Below are positions 7,918 to 16,781 of a stretch of 64,000 nucleotides of DNA, in pieces. Location: assembly GCF_006717045.1 (NCBI RefSeq), contig NZ_VFPH01000002.1, forward strand, positions 2,604,001-2,668,000. The letters run 5' to 3'. The translations under genes and the position numbers were made by a program. The DNA is from Pseudonocardia cypriaca. GTDB taxonomy: Bacteria > Actinomycetota > Actinomycetes > Mycobacteriales > Pseudonocardiaceae. Within the stretch, counting starts at the first letter, position 1. Each line of letters begins with the position of its first letter. Under the pieces are notes generated by a model. That model was not told where the DNA came from. It did not search any database and was given only the letters and a program-made list of their open reading frames with translations.

Positions 7918-9153
7918 ATGCGACGGTTGTGGCAGGTGATGGTGGCGGGCGTCGTCGCGACGCTGGGAGTGGCCGGCTGCGGTGCGGCGGGCCCCAGCGC
8001 CGTGGACGACACCGCTCCACCGGCGACGCCCGCCGCCCCCGCCAGCCTCGCCCCAACCACCCGTACCGGTATCCCGGAGCTGCAGGTCGAGCTCGTGGCG
8101 AGCGGCCTGTCGCACGTCTGGGACATCGGCTTCCTCCCCGACGGCCGAGCCCTGGTCACCGAGCGCGACGGGCGGATCGCGCTGCTGTCCGGCATCGGGC
8201 CGGGCGCCACCGTCCGGGAGGTCGACGCCGACCTCAGCGACGTGTACGCCCGCGGCGAGGGCGGCCTGATGGGGATGGTCGTGCACCCCGACTTCGCGCA
8301 GTCCCGGCGCTTCACCACCTGCCAGACGCACATGCAGAACGGCAGCCCCACCGACGTCCGGCTCGTCAGCTGGGAGCTGTCCGCCGACGGCGCCTCCGCC
8401 AGGAGGGTGGCCGACCCCCTGGTCGGCGGGCTGCCGATCGCCCAGTCGGGCCGCCACTCCGGCTGCCGCCCCACGATCGCCCCGGACGGGGCGCTGCTCG
8501 TCGGCACCGGCGACACCGCACGCGGCGCCGTCGCCCAGGACCTGAACTCGCTCGGCGGCAAGGTGCTCCGTGTGGACCTCGCGACCGGCGGGCCCGCCCC
8601 GGGCAACCCGTTCGCGGACGCGCAGAACCCCGCCCAGCGGCTGATCTGGACCTACGGGCACCGCAACGTGCAGGGCGTGGCCGTGCAACCGGGCACCGGC
8701 GACGTCTACACCGCTGAGCACGGCCCCACCATCGACGACGAGATCAACCTGCTGCGGCCGGGCGCCAACTACGGCTGGGACCCCTCGCGGGGCGGCACCG
8801 TAGGCGGCTACGACGAGTCGGTACCGATGACCGACCCCGAGCGCTTCCCCGACGCCGTACCCGCCGCGTGGAGCTCGGGCCGTCCGGTGGAGGCGATCAG
8901 CGGTGCCGCCTTCCTGTCCGGCGGGCAGTGGGGCGACCTGAACGGCGCACTGGCCGTGGGTGCGCTCCGCGGGCAGAAGCTGCTGCTCATGACGCTCGGC
9001 CCGGACGGCGCCGTCGCCGACGTGCGCAAGCCCGCCCCGCTCGACGACGCGTTCGGCCGGCTGCGCGCGGTGCGCCTCGGCCCGGACGGCGCGCTCTACG
9101 TGTCCACGTCGAACGGCTCCGACGACGAGGTCCTGCGCATCACCCCGATCTAG
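7918..9153 (+). CDS. PQQ-dependent sugar dehydrogenase-like lipoprotein (glucose/sorbosone dehydrogenase family)
   Basis: 411 residues. The ATG at 7918 has AGGA 8 bases upstream, better placed than the ATG at 7909. A lipoprotein signal precedes Cys21 (GVAGC), so it is probably exported and lipid-anchored. The mature part is a six-bladed propeller of the GSDH family: LSHVWDIGFLPDGRALVTER, GLMGMVVHPDF, GRHSGCRPTIAPDGALLVGTGD, TYGHRNVQGVAVQPGTGDVY, AEHGPTIDDEINLL and GALYVSTSNG. The sugar substrate is unknown. The gene is divergent from the tricorn gene by about 68 bases. Its TAG stop lies within the left end of the MITE-like element at 9150-9319. Confidence 0.88.
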   Translation: MRRLWQVMVAGVVATLGVAGCGAAGPSAVDDTAPPATPAAPASLAPTTRTGIPELQVELVASGLSHVWDIGFLPDGRALVTERDGRIALLSGIGPGATVREVDADLSDVYARGEGGLMGMVVHPDFAQSRRFTTCQTHMQNGSPTDVRLVSWELSADGASARRVADPLVGGLPIAQSGRHSGCRPTIAPDGALLVGTGDTARGAVAQDLNSLGGKVLRVDLATGGPAPGNPFADAQNPAQRLIWTYGHRNVQGVAVQPGTGDVYTAEHGPTIDDEINLLRPGANYGWDPSRGGTVGGYDESVPMTDPERFPDAVPAAWSSGRPVEAISGAAFLSGGQWGDLNGALAVGALRGQKLLLMTLGPDGAVADVRKPAPLDDAFGRLRAVRLGPDGALYVSTSNGSDDEVLRITPI

Positions 9154-9319
9154 TGCCCCGCCCCGGAAGGTTGGCGCGTAAATCGGTGGATCCAGGCGTT
9201 CGCGTGAGCTGGCGCCGCACGAGCCTCGTACCGGGCGTACTCGGCTCGTGCGGCAACGCGGCCAGCGGGCGTCTGGGCCGCCGAGTTATGTGGTGAACCT
9301 TTTCGGGGCGGGGCACTAG
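9150..9319. mobile_element. MITE-like element with terminal inverted repeats
   Basis: The left end (9150-9172) and right end (9296-9319) are inverted repeats of 23 and 24 bases with one mismatch and one extra base (CTAGTGCCCCGCCCCG at the left). Both ends are bounded by CTAG, which could be a 4-bp target duplication (as in the IS427 group of IS5) or contain a TA duplication (as in IS630). No transposase is encoded. Inside is a second perfect 11-bp inverted repeat (CCGCACGAGCC at 9215, complement ending 9253) with nested GTAC repeats. It sits between convergent genes, so a role as a bidirectional terminator is possible, but the loop between the outer arms is over 120 bases. Confidence 0.65.
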
Positions 9320-9361
9320 CACCGGGGTGGGCGTGCACGGATGTGACGACCCACCGGAGGA

Positions 9362-9865
9362 CTAGGAGCTCCACCCCTCCGACCGCGTCACCGGCCGCTC
9401 CGGGGCGACGGCCGAGACCGGCCTCCCCTCGAACGCCGTGGAAAGCACGACGTAGGTGTTGATCTGGCCGTGCTCGCCGATCCGCTCGATCACGCCCTCG
9501 AGGTGGCCCAGTGACGCGGCCCGCACCTTGAGGACGGTGCAGTGCTCCCCGGACAGTTTGTGGATCTCCACGACCTCCGGGTAGGTGTCCGCGGTGGTCG
9601 TCTTGAGCAGGCAGCGCCCCAGTGAGCAACGCAGCTGGATGAACGCGAGCAGCGGCTGCCCGGCACGGGCGGGGTCGACGGTGGCCCGATAGCCGGAGAT
9701 CACGCCCGCCGCCTCCAGCCGGCGCACCCGCTCGGCCACCGCGGGCGGTGAGAGGTGCACGCGCTTGCTGAGCGCGTTGTACGAGAGGCGCGCGTCGGCC
9801 TGCAGCGCGTCGAGCAGCCGCCAGTCGATTTCGTCCAGTTCGAACGATCGTGAAGCGTCCACCAC
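9362..9865 (-). CDS. Lrp/AsnC family transcriptional regulator
   Basis: 167 residues: an N-terminal HTH (ELDEIDWRLLDALQADARLS, then SPPAVAERVRRLEAAGVI) and a C-terminal RAM/AsnC ligand-binding domain (AFIQLRCSLGRCLLKTT; GHLEGVIERIGEHGQINTYV). Lrp-type proteins respond to amino acids and form octamers. It is divergent from the MFS gene at 9955 across 89 bases, the usual arrangement of a regulator with its target exporter. GAGGAG lies just upstream of two consecutive GTG codons (9865 and 9862); the second is better spaced, so the true N-terminus may be one residue shorter. Confidence 0.92.
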   Translation of the reverse strand: MVDASRSFELDEIDWRLLDALQADARLSYNALSKRVHLSPPAVAERVRRLEAAGVISGYRATVDPARAGQPLLAFIQLRCSLGRCLLKTTTADTYPEVVEIHKLSGEHCTVLKVRAASLGHLEGVIERIGEHGQINTYVVLSTAFEGRPVSAVAPERPVTRSEGWSS

Positions 9866-9954
9866 GAAACTCCTCGCGTTCGTGAACCGGGACGGGCTCC
9901 GGACCCCCGCGGCGTCCCTTCGTCGGGCCGCCCGTCCTTCCTACCGTCATCCGC

Positions 9955-11151
9955 ATGGCGACGCTGTGGATCGTGAGCCTGCTCGGTGGTCTCGCCCAGT
10001 CGCTCGGCGGCGCAGCGGCCGCCCTGCTGGCCCGGGACCTCAGCGGTTCGGACGTGGTGGCCGGGCTGCCGCAGGCCGTCCTGGTGATCGGGTCGGCGGT
10101 GGCGGCGCTGGGGATGTCGGCGCTGAGCAGGCGGTACGGCCGCCCACGGGCGCTCGCCGCCGGGTTGGCGGTGGCGACGGGTGGGAGCCTCGTCGTACTC
10201 GCAGGCGACCTGCTCGGGCTGCTGACGGGCACCCTGCTGTTCGGCGCGGGCAACGCCGCGGTGATGCTCGGCCGGTACGCGGCGGCGGACGGCGCGCCGG
10301 AGGGCTCGCGGGCCCGTGCCATGGCCACGGTGCTCGTGGCCACCACCGTCGGCGCGGTGGCCGGGCCGAACCTGCTCGTGCCGGCGGACGCGCTCGGCCG
10401 CTCGCTCGGGATGCCCGGTCTGAACGGCGCGTACGTGGTCGCCGCCCTGTGCTTCGCCGTGGCCGCGTGCCTGCTGCTGCGTCTGCCGGCCCGTCCGCCC
10501 GTGCTCGAACCGGATCCGCGCGGCGCGGCGCCGGGTGGCACGGCCGTGCGCGGGCTCGTCGTGCTGGCGCTCACGAACCTGGTGATGGTCGGCGTGATGA
10601 ACATGGCGCCGGTGCACCTGCACCACCTCGGCGTCGGGCTGGGCGCGATCGGGCTGGTGGTGAGCCTGCACATCGCCGGGATGTTCGCGCCGTCGCCGCT
10701 CTCGGGGTGGCTGGCGGACCGGTGGGGCCCCGCCCCGACGACGGCGCTCGCCGGGGGCGTGCTCGCGATGGCGGCGCTGCTCGCCGCGGTGACCGCGGAC
10801 GTGCCGCTCGTGCTCGGGGTGGCGCTCGTGCTGCTCGGCGTCGGGTGGAACCTCGGGCTCGTGGCCGGCAGCACGCTGCTCACCGCGGGTGTTCCCGCCG
10901 CGGAGCGCCCGCGGCGGGAGGGCTGGGGCGAGGTCGCGATGGGCGTGACCGCCGGTGGCGGCGGCGCCGCGTCCGGCGCGGTGATGAGCGGTGGCGGCTA
11001 CGGGCTGCTCGCCGCGGCGGGGGCGGCGGTGGCGGCGCTCGTCGTTGCGGCCGCGTGGCAGGCGCGGGTCAGCGGGAGCCGTAGCGCAGTGCGGCCTTCT
11101 CCCGCGCCTTCGCCGCCTCGATCTCACGGTTCTTCGGCGGCGCGGTGGTGA
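9955..11151 (+). CDS. MFS transporter
   Basis: 398 residues with about 12 hydrophobic helices, an inner-membrane secondary transporter and probably an exporter. The MFS loop motif is seen as SRRYGRPRALAAG, followed by ATVLVATTVGAVAGPNL and, in the second half, SPLSGWLADRWG and LLGVGWNLGLVAGSTLL. It is a clear paralogue of the MFS protein at 32299-33552, sharing several of these stretches. Divergent transcription from the Lrp gene suggests Lrp-controlled efflux, perhaps of an amino acid or drug. The last ~27 codons overlap the 3' end of the DUF2277 gene on the other strand, which may have lengthened the C-terminus. Confidence 0.88.
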   Translation: MATLWIVSLLGGLAQSLGGAAAALLARDLSGSDVVAGLPQAVLVIGSAVAALGMSALSRRYGRPRALAAGLAVATGGSLVVLAGDLLGLLTGTLLFGAGNAAVMLGRYAAADGAPEGSRARAMATVLVATTVGAVAGPNLLVPADALGRSLGMPGLNGAYVVAALCFAVAACLLLRLPARPPVLEPDPRGAAPGGTAVRGLVVLALTNLVMVGVMNMAPVHLHHLGVGLGAIGLVVSLHIAGMFAPSPLSGWLADRWGPAPTTALAGGVLAMAALLAAVTADVPLVLGVALVLLGVGWNLGLVAGSTLLTAGVPAAERPRREGWGEVAMGVTAGGGGAASGAVMSGGGYGLLAAAGAAVAALVVAAAWQARVSGSRSAVRPSPAPSPPRSHGSSAARW

Positions 11152-11341
11152 CGAGCTCGTCGAGCAGCCGGCGGGTGGCCTCGGTGACGGCGTCGACCGC
11201 CCGCGCGAAGGCCTCCTCGTTGGCCTGCGACGGCTTCGCCGCCCCGCTGACCTTCCGCACGTACTGGATGGCAGCAGCACGCACCTCGTCGGTGGTGGCA
11301 GGCGGCTCGAAGTTGTGGAGCGTTCGGATGTTGCGGCACAC
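11069..11341 (-). CDS. DUF2277 domain protein
   Basis: 90 residues from a GTG start: VCRNIRTLHNFEPPATTDEV is the family's conserved N-terminus (normally MCRNI), followed by QYVRKVSG and RRLLDELVTTAPPKNREIE. DUF2277 proteins are small, widespread in actinobacteria and of unknown function; the conserved Cys-Arg-Asn start hints at a metal or nucleotide site, but this is speculation. A longer upstream frame to 11512 has no homology to the family and is not used. The 3' end overlaps the MFS gene tail by 83 bases, tail to tail. Confidence 0.85.
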   Translation of the reverse strand: MCRNIRTLHNFEPPATTDEVRAAAIQYVRKVSGAAKPSQANEEAFARAVDAVTEATRRLLDELVTTAPPKNREIEAAKAREKAALRYGSR

Positions 11342-11545
11342 GGGACGGGCCCCCTCGTGGACGAACAGCGTTCTCGCTCGAACGTACTGGACCGCGTGGG
11401 TCAGGGGGATCGCCATGAGCGACATCGACAGCCACCGCCGCTCCGCCGACATGTTCAATAGCCGCGACCGGGACACCACGACCGGCTGAGCATGCTCACC
11501 CGTCTCGGCCACATGCGGCCGCCCGGGTGACGCAACGAGCCTCGC

Positions 11546-12571
11546 TCAGGCGACGACCCGCATGCTCTCGTCCAGCTCGCCGTTCTGCTGGCGGGCGGCC
11601 AGTACGGCGAGGCGGGTGAACTTCTTCTCGAACGTCTCCCGGATGAGTCCGCGCGCGCGGTACTCCTTCGCCAGCTGGGCGGCGCCGTCGGGGATGGACC
11701 ACTGCGCCTCGAACCCGAGCTCCTTGCGGGCGCGGGCGAAGTCGACGCGGTAGGAGCGGGGGTCGTTGCCGGCCTCGCCGGTGATCAGCAGCTCCGAGCC
11801 GGGGACGGCCTCCACCACGGCCTGCGCGATCTCGGCGACCGTGCGGTTGTTCTTCTCCGTGCCCACGTTGTAGGCGCGGGCGCGCACCACGTCGGCCGGC
11901 GCGGAGAGCGCGGCCACCACGGCGCCCGCGATGTCCTCGGCGTGGGCGAGCGGGCGCCACGGGGTGCCGTCGGAGAGCACCTTGACCACGTTCGACAGGA
12001 TCGCGTGGCCCACGAGGTTGTTCAGCACGATGTCGGCGCGCAGCCGCGGCGAGAAGCCGAATGCGGTGGCGTTGCGCATCGAGACCGGCACGAAGTGGCT
12101 GTCGGCCAGCTCCGCGAGGTCGTCCTCCACGCGGACCTTGGAGATCGCGTACGGGGTGACCGGCTTGAGCGGGGCGTCCTCGTCCACGAGCTCGTCGCCG
12201 GACTGGGCGCCGTACACGGAGCACGTGGAGGCGTAGACGAACCGCTCGACCCCCGCCTCCTTCGACAGCCGGGCCAGCCGGGTGGAGGCGTGGTGGTTGA
12301 TGTCGTAGGTGATCTCCGGGGCGAGCGAGCCCAGCGGGTCGTTCGACAGCGCCGCCATGTGGACGACGGCGTCGAAGCCCTCCAGCTGGTCGACGGTGAC
12401 GTCGCGCAGATCGGTGGAGAGGCCCTCGACGTCCGGCACGTCGAGGGAACCCAGCACGCACTCGGCGAACAGGCCGCTGTCCAGGCCCGTCACCTCGTGC
12501 CCTGCCGCGGCGAGGATCGGAGCCATCACGGTGCCCAGGTAGCCCTGGTGGCCGGTCAGCAGGATGCGCAC
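11546..12571 (-). CDS. NAD-dependent epimerase/dehydratase (extended SDR)
   Basis: 341 residues. The Rossmann motif GHQGYLG (GxxGxxG) is at residues 8-14, HMAALSNDP follows, and the catalytic pair is Tyr-x-x-x-Lys in PYAISKVR, with [11 protein letters not shown] (Ser/Thr-containing) before it. It probably acts on an NDP-sugar. The start is set at the GTG giving [10 protein letters not shown], preceded by AAGGGAA; a GTG at 12607 would add 12 acidic residues. It is the last gene of the minus-strand sugar operon (12571-15487), after the methyltransferase, nucleotidyltransferase and PIG-L deacetylase, so it may convert the activated sugar made by them. Confidence 0.88.
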   Translation of the reverse strand: MRILLTGHQGYLGTVMAPILAAAGHEVTGLDSGLFAECVLGSLDVPDVEGLSTDLRDVTVDQLEGFDAVVHMAALSNDPLGSLAPEITYDINHHASTRLARLSKEAGVERFVYASTCSVYGAQSGDELVDEDAPLKPVTPYAISKVRVEDDLAELADSHFVPVSMRNATAFGFSPRLRADIVLNNLVGHAILSNVVKVLSDGTPWRPLAHAEDIAGAVVAALSAPADVVRARAYNVGTEKNNRTVAEIAQAVVEAVPGSELLITGEAGNDPRSYRVDFARARKELGFEAQWSIPDGAAQLAKEYRARGLIRETFEKKFTRLAVLAARQQNGELDESMRVVA

Positions 12572-12628
12572 GGGTGTCGGTTCCCTTCGATCGTCGTCAT
12601 CTGTCACTCGGGCCGCTCGGCGACCCCG

Positions 12629-13309
12629 TTAACGGATCCCGTCCATGGGCTCGCCGCTCGGGAGCGGCGCCACTCCGAGCACCAGCTTCCCCACGTGGAA
12701 CGCCTCGGCGTACCGGGCGTGGCACTGCACGCCCCGGATCCGGGCCAGGCCGCCGAACGTCTCCGTGTCGAACCACGTGCGGTCCCGCTGCGACCCGTAG
12801 TGCTCGTGCAGCTTGGAGATCTTCTCGCGCAGGACCGGCTCCGCGAGCGGGAGGTACGCGGTGGGCTGGGCGAGGTCGCCGTCCCACTTGAGGATCTCGT
12901 AGCCGAGCGTGAGGTGATCCCGGAACACGGTGGGGACGAGCTCGGCCAGCGTGCGGTGGTCCTGGTGGGCGTCGTGCGCCGACGGCGCGAGCACGAGGTC
13001 CGGCTCGCAGTGCGTGCGCAGCTCCTCGAGCGCGAGCTTGGCGCGCTCCCAGCGGGTCGGCACGCGCCCGTCGGGCAGGTCGAGGACCGTGACGTCGAGC
13101 TTCGCGCCCGGGCAGAACGCGGTGAGCGCCGCCCGCTCCTCCTCCTCGCGCAGCGAACCGCCGCCCGTGAGCACGAGCGCCGTCACCGTGACGCCGGGGT
13201 GGGCGCGGCACAGCTCGAGGAGCGCCCCACCCGCGCCGATCGCGATGTCGTCGCAATGGGCACCCAGCAGGAGCATCTGGTCGAGACGTTCGGGCAGCAG
13301 GCTCAGCAC
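12629..13309 (-). CDS. PIG-L family deacetylase
   Basis: 226 residues. The zinc-binding motifs of the LmbE/PIG-L family are present in slightly altered form: GAHCDDIAIGAGG (normally AHPDDE) near the N-terminus and APSAHDAHQDHRTL (HxxH) in the middle. The family removes N-acetyl groups from N-acetylglucosamine-containing substrates, as in mycothiol, GPI or antibiotic pathways. The change of the Asp-Glu pair to Asp-Ile in the first motif is unusual and could affect metal binding. The start is taken at the GTG 13 bases after the preceding gene's stop; an ATG at 13276 (MLLLGAHCDD) is the alternative. Confidence 0.82.
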   Translation of the reverse strand: MLSLLPERLDQMLLLGAHCDDIAIGAGGALLELCRAHPGVTVTALVLTGGGSLREEEERAALTAFCPGAKLDVTVLDLPDGRVPTRWERAKLALEELRTHCEPDLVLAPSAHDAHQDHRTLAELVPTVFRDHLTLGYEILKWDGDLAQPTAYLPLAEPVLREKISKLHEHYGSQRDRTWFDTETFGGLARIRGVQCHARYAEAFHVGKLVLGVAPLPSGEPMDGIR

Positions 13310-13322
13310 GTCGGACGCCCGG

Positions 13323-14201
13323 TCAGCGCTCGACCAGGGAGCCGCGCATGGCCGCGGCCTGCAGCGGGTCGTGCCCCGGTGTGACGAGGTCCGGCTCGTC
13401 GTCGGCGGGGTCGTCGATGGAGTTGTCGACGTTCTGCTCCCAGAGCATCCAGGGCCGGTCACCCGCCCGGTAGGCCGCCTCGAGCGCGTGCCGCTCCTTG
13501 ACCGTGTCGGCAGGCTGCCAGAAGCCCTGGTGCCGGAAGGCCATCAGCCGGCCCTCCTCGGCGAGCGGCCGGCACGCGTCCATGATCAGGTCGCCGTTCG
13601 TGGGCAGGTAGTCGAAGATCTCCGGCCGCAGCACGAAGTAGCCGCCGTTCTCCCACAGCGGCATCTCCTGCAACGTGGTGATCCCGGCGACCCGGTCGTC
13701 CTCGCCCACGTCCACGCAGTGGAACGCCGACTGCGGCGGCACGGCCAGCAGTGCCCCCACCGCATCCGATGCGTGGAACTTGTCGACCATGACGTCCAGC
13801 GGCAGGTCGGTGAGCACGTCGGCGTAGTTGGCGAGGAACATCTCCTCGTCCTGCACGTGCCTGCGCACCCGGCGCAGCCGCTCCCCGATCGGGGAGTCGA
13901 GCCCGGTGTGCACGAACGTGATGGTCCAGTCCGAGATGTCGCTGCTCAGCAGGTGGACGTCCCCGCCGCGCAGGACGAAGTCGTTCGACGCGGTCTCGGA
14001 GTAGTTCAGGAAGAAGTCCTTGATGTGGTGCGCCCCGTAGCCGAGGCACAACACGAAGTCGGTGTGGCCGAAGTGCGCGTAGTAGCGCATCACGTGCCAG
14101 ATCAGCGGCCGCGGTCCCACCGGGTGCATCGGCTTCGGCAGGTCGGACACGCCGTCGCGCATCCGCATCCCGTAGCCACCGCAGAACAGCACGACCTTCA
14201 C
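13323..14201 (-). CDS. Sugar nucleotidyltransferase (glucose-1-phosphate cytidylyltransferase-like)
   Basis: 292 residues. The N-terminus VKVVLFCGGYGMRMRDGVS is the nucleotide-binding loop of the family, followed by LPKPMHPVGPRPLIWHVMRYY, FLANYADVLTDLP (metal-binding Asp) and LQEMPLWENGGYFVLRPEIFDYL. It most resembles RfbF-type enzymes that make CDP-glucose, the entry point to CDP-3,6-dideoxyhexoses, though UTP or dTTP use cannot be excluded. The GTG start overlaps the TGA of the upstream methyltransferase by 4 bases, indicating translational coupling. Residues upstream of this GTG are not conserved. Confidence 0.85.
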   Translation of the reverse strand: MKVVLFCGGYGMRMRDGVSDLPKPMHPVGPRPLIWHVMRYYAHFGHTDFVLCLGYGAHHIKDFFLNYSETASNDFVLRGGDVHLLSSDISDWTITFVHTGLDSPIGERLRRVRRHVQDEEMFLANYADVLTDLPLDVMVDKFHASDAVGALLAVPPQSAFHCVDVGEDDRVAGITTLQEMPLWENGGYFVLRPEIFDYLPTNGDLIMDACRPLAEEGRLMAFRHQGFWQPADTVKERHALEAAYRAGDRPWMLWEQNVDNSIDDPADDEPDLVTPGHDPLQAAAMRGSLVER

Positions 14202-15487
14202 GACACCACCTCGAGCTCGGGGATGGGGAACACGAGCTTGCCGCCCCACTCGCGGACGTAGGACAGCTGCTCGATCAGCTCGTCACGCAGGTTCCACGGC
14301 AGGATGAGCACGTAGTCCGGCCGGTCGGCGGCGATCCGCTCCGGCGGCAGCACCGGGATCCGCGTCCCGGGGGTGAACCTGCCGTGCTTGTACGGGTTGC
14401 GGTCGACGGTGTACGCGAGCAGGTCGGGCCGGATGCCGCCGTAGTTCAGCAGCGTGTTGCCCTTGCCCGGGGCGCCGTAGCCGACGACCTTCTTGCCTGC
14501 GCGCCGCGCCTCGATGAGGAAGGCGACCAGGTCGTCGCGCACCCGCGACACGGCCTCGGCGAACCCGTCGTGGCCCTCCGGCGTGTGCAGCCCGGCGGCC
14601 TCCTCAGCGGCGAGCACCGCGCGCACGCGCTCCGACGGCTCCCCCGCCACCTCGCTGGGCCGCGCCCACATCCGGATGGACCCGCCGTGGGTGTCGAGGA
14701 GCTCGACGTCGACCAGGGTGAGCCCGCCCGTGGCGAGGGCCCGCTGGCCGGTGAGCAGCGTGTAGTACTGGAAGTGCTCGTGGTAGATCGTGTCGAACTG
14801 GGTGCGCTCCACCAGCGTGAGCAGGTGCTGCACCTCGATCGAGACCCACCCGTCGTCGGCCACCATCGACCGCAGCCCGCGCGTGAACCCGATGACGTCC
14901 GGGATGTGCGCGTAGACGTTGTTGAGACAGACCAGGTCGGCGGGGCCGTGCTCCTCGCGCACCTGCTGACCGGTCTCCGGGGTGAGGAACGCGGTGAAGG
15001 TGGGCACGCCCTTCTGCCGCGCCGCCTCGCCGACGTTCACCGACGGCTCGACGCCGAGGCAGCGGATGCCCCGCTCCACGACGTGCTGCAGCAGGTAGCC
15101 GTCGTTGCTCGCCACCTCGACCACGAACGACTCCGGCCCGAGCTCCAGCCGCTTCACGGCGTCGTCGACGAACCGGCGGGCGTGGTCCACCCACGACGTC
15201 GAGTACGACGAGAAGTAGGCGTACTCGGTGAAGGTGTCCTCCGGCGTGATCAACGGTGGGAGCTGGGCCAGCAGGCACCGGCCGCACACCCGTACGTGCA
15301 GCGGGTAGGTGACCTCCGGCGCCTCGGTCTCCTCCGCCGTGAGGAACCGCTCGCAGGGCGGGGTGGCTCCGAGGTCGAGGAAGCTCCGCAGCTGCGTCGA
15401 CCCGCACAGCCGGCAGGTCAGGGCCGGGACGTCAGCGCCCGGCTCCCGCACTTCCGCGTCGGACTGAGCAGCATTCTCGGTCAGCAC
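14198..15487 (-). CDS. NDP-sugar C-methyltransferase-like SAM enzyme
   Basis: 429 residues with the three-part layout of NDP-hexose C-methyltransferases: an N-terminal zinc-binding module (CRLCGST and later CGRC), a central SAM fold (FVVEVASNDGYLLQHVVERG, CLGVEPS, DLVCLNNVYAHI) and a C-terminal Methyltransf_14 domain (VVGYGAPGKGNTLLNYGG, YTVDRNPYKHG). Known relatives act on dTDP- or CDP-ketosugars. The GTG start has GGAGGG 8 bases upstream and is the first gene of the operon, so the promoter should lie in 15488-15661. Confidence 0.87.
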   Translation of the reverse strand: MLTENAAQSDAEVREPGADVPALTCRLCGSTQLRSFLDLGATPPCERFLTAEETEAPEVTYPLHVRVCGRCLLAQLPPLITPEDTFTEYAYFSSYSTSWVDHARRFVDDAVKRLELGPESFVVEVASNDGYLLQHVVERGIRCLGVEPSVNVGEAARQKGVPTFTAFLTPETGQQVREEHGPADLVCLNNVYAHIPDVIGFTRGLRSMVADDGWVSIEVQHLLTLVERTQFDTIYHEHFQYYTLLTGQRALATGGLTLVDVELLDTHGGSIRMWARPSEVAGEPSERVRAVLAAEEAAGLHTPEGHDGFAEAVSRVRDDLVAFLIEARRAGKKVVGYGAPGKGNTLLNYGGIRPDLLAYTVDRNPYKHGRFTPGTRIPVLPPERIAADRPDYVLILPWNLRDELIEQLSYVREWGGKLVFPIPELEVVS

Positions 15488-15661
15488 CGCGTCGACCCTC
15501 CGGTTGTCGCAACGGTGCGCACTGTCTCCACGCGCACGGCGGCCAGTGTTCCACGCTCCGCCCCGTGCCCCGCCCCGGGTGCGAACCGCCCCGGCGCCCG
15601 CCGAACCCGGCCGCCCACGCCGCCGGTGCGGTTCGCCCTGGTCAGACGGGTGCCGCGAAGG
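15488..15661. promoter_or_regulatory. Gap holding the probable sugar-operon promoter
   Basis: Both flanking genes are on the minus strand. GCGAACCGC at about 15580 has its complement GCGGTTCGC near 15626, a 9-bp inverted repeat that could terminate the desaturase-upstream or downstream reading. No clear -35/-10 pair stands out in this GC-rich stretch. No small gene is seen. Confidence 0.3.
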
Positions 15662-16600
15662 TCAGTTCACGGTGAGGCGCGCCAGCCGGCGGCTGGTCGG
15701 CCAGCGCACGTCGTAGGCCCAGCCGAAGCGCTCGAACAGCCAGATGACCCGCGCGGAGATGTCGATCTGGCCGCGCAGGACGCCGTGGCGGGCGCACGTC
15801 GGGTCGGCGTGGTGCAGGTTGTGCCACGACTCCCCCATGGAGAGGATCGCGAGCGGCCAGAAGTTGCGCGAACGGTCGCGGGAGCGGAACGGGCGCTCCC
15901 CCACCATGTGGCAGATCGAGTTGATCGACCACGTGACGTGGTTGGAGACCGCGAGCCGCACCAGGCCACCCCAGAAGAACCCGGTGATCGCCCCGGCCCA
16001 CGACCACGACAGCAACGCGCCGAGCACCGCAGGCAGCAGCAGGCTGACCGCCACCCACACCCCGAACGTCTTGCTGACCCGCACGATCGCGCGGTCGGCG
16101 AGCAGGTCGGGGATGAAGCGGCGGTGGTTGGTCTCGTTGCGGTCGAAGAACCAGGTCATGTGCGCGTGCAGGAAACCGCGTGCGACCGCCAGCGGCGAGG
16201 TGCCGAAGAGCCACGGCGAGTGCGGGTCGCCCTCCCGGTCGGAGAACGCGTGGTGGCGGCGGTGGTCGGCCACCCAGTTGAGGACGTTGCCCTGCACCGC
16301 GAGCGAGCCGGTGATGGCCATCGCCACCCGCAGCCACGGCTTCGCCTTGAACGACTTGTGCGTGAAGTGCCGGTGGAACCCGACGGTGACCCCCAGCACG
16401 GCGATCACGTAGAAGATCGCGAGCAGCAGCAGGTCGTGCCAGTCGACGCCCCAGCCCCACACGAGCGGGACGGCGAGCACCAGCGCGACCATCGGCGTCG
16501 CGACGAACACGTAGATCATCGCGTGCTGGAGCGCGGTGCGCCGCCCGGAGATCACCGGGTTGGGACCGGCAGCGAGCGGGTCCTCGGCTGTGACGGTCAT
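15662..16600 (-). CDS. Acyl-CoA/fatty-acid delta-9 desaturase-like membrane enzyme
   Basis: 312 residues. All three histidine boxes of membrane di-iron desaturases are present: HRHFTH (76-81), HRRHH (113-117) and HNLHH in GESWHNLHHADPTC. Four or more hydrophobic helices place it in the membrane. It introduces a double bond in a saturated acyl chain, with substrate form (acyl-CoA or phospholipid) undetermined. The ATG has GAGGAG 4-5 bases upstream. The gene stands alone, divergent from the tRNA-Gln. Confidence 0.93.
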   Translation of the reverse strand: MTVTAEDPLAAGPNPVISGRRTALQHAMIYVFVATPMVALVLAVPLVWGWGVDWHDLLLLAIFYVIAVLGVTVGFHRHFTHKSFKAKPWLRVAMAITGSLAVQGNVLNWVADHRRHHAFSDREGDPHSPWLFGTSPLAVARGFLHAHMTWFFDRNETNHRRFIPDLLADRAIVRVSKTFGVWVAVSLLLPAVLGALLSWSWAGAITGFFWGGLVRLAVSNHVTWSINSICHMVGERPFRSRDRSRNFWPLAILSMGESWHNLHHADPTCARHGVLRGQIDISARVIWLFERFGWAYDVRWPTSRRLARLTVN

Positions 16601-16781
16601 CTGGCTCCTCGGGGCTCGGGGTCGACACCGGTCTCGCGCGGCGAGGCTAAGGGATCACCGTGTCGTCCACCGTCCCCGAACGCGAACTCCCGGCGAACCG
16701 CCCGAAGCGCTCAGACGTCGCTTCCCGTCAAACGCGGCGCCGTGCGAACCGGTTCCCGGCCCATGCCAGGATGAAGGCCTG

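Noticed and set aside
9150..10883. A long minus-strand frame running over the Lrp and MFS region
   Set aside because: It overlaps the Lrp gene and opposes the MFS gene; no domain was recognised.
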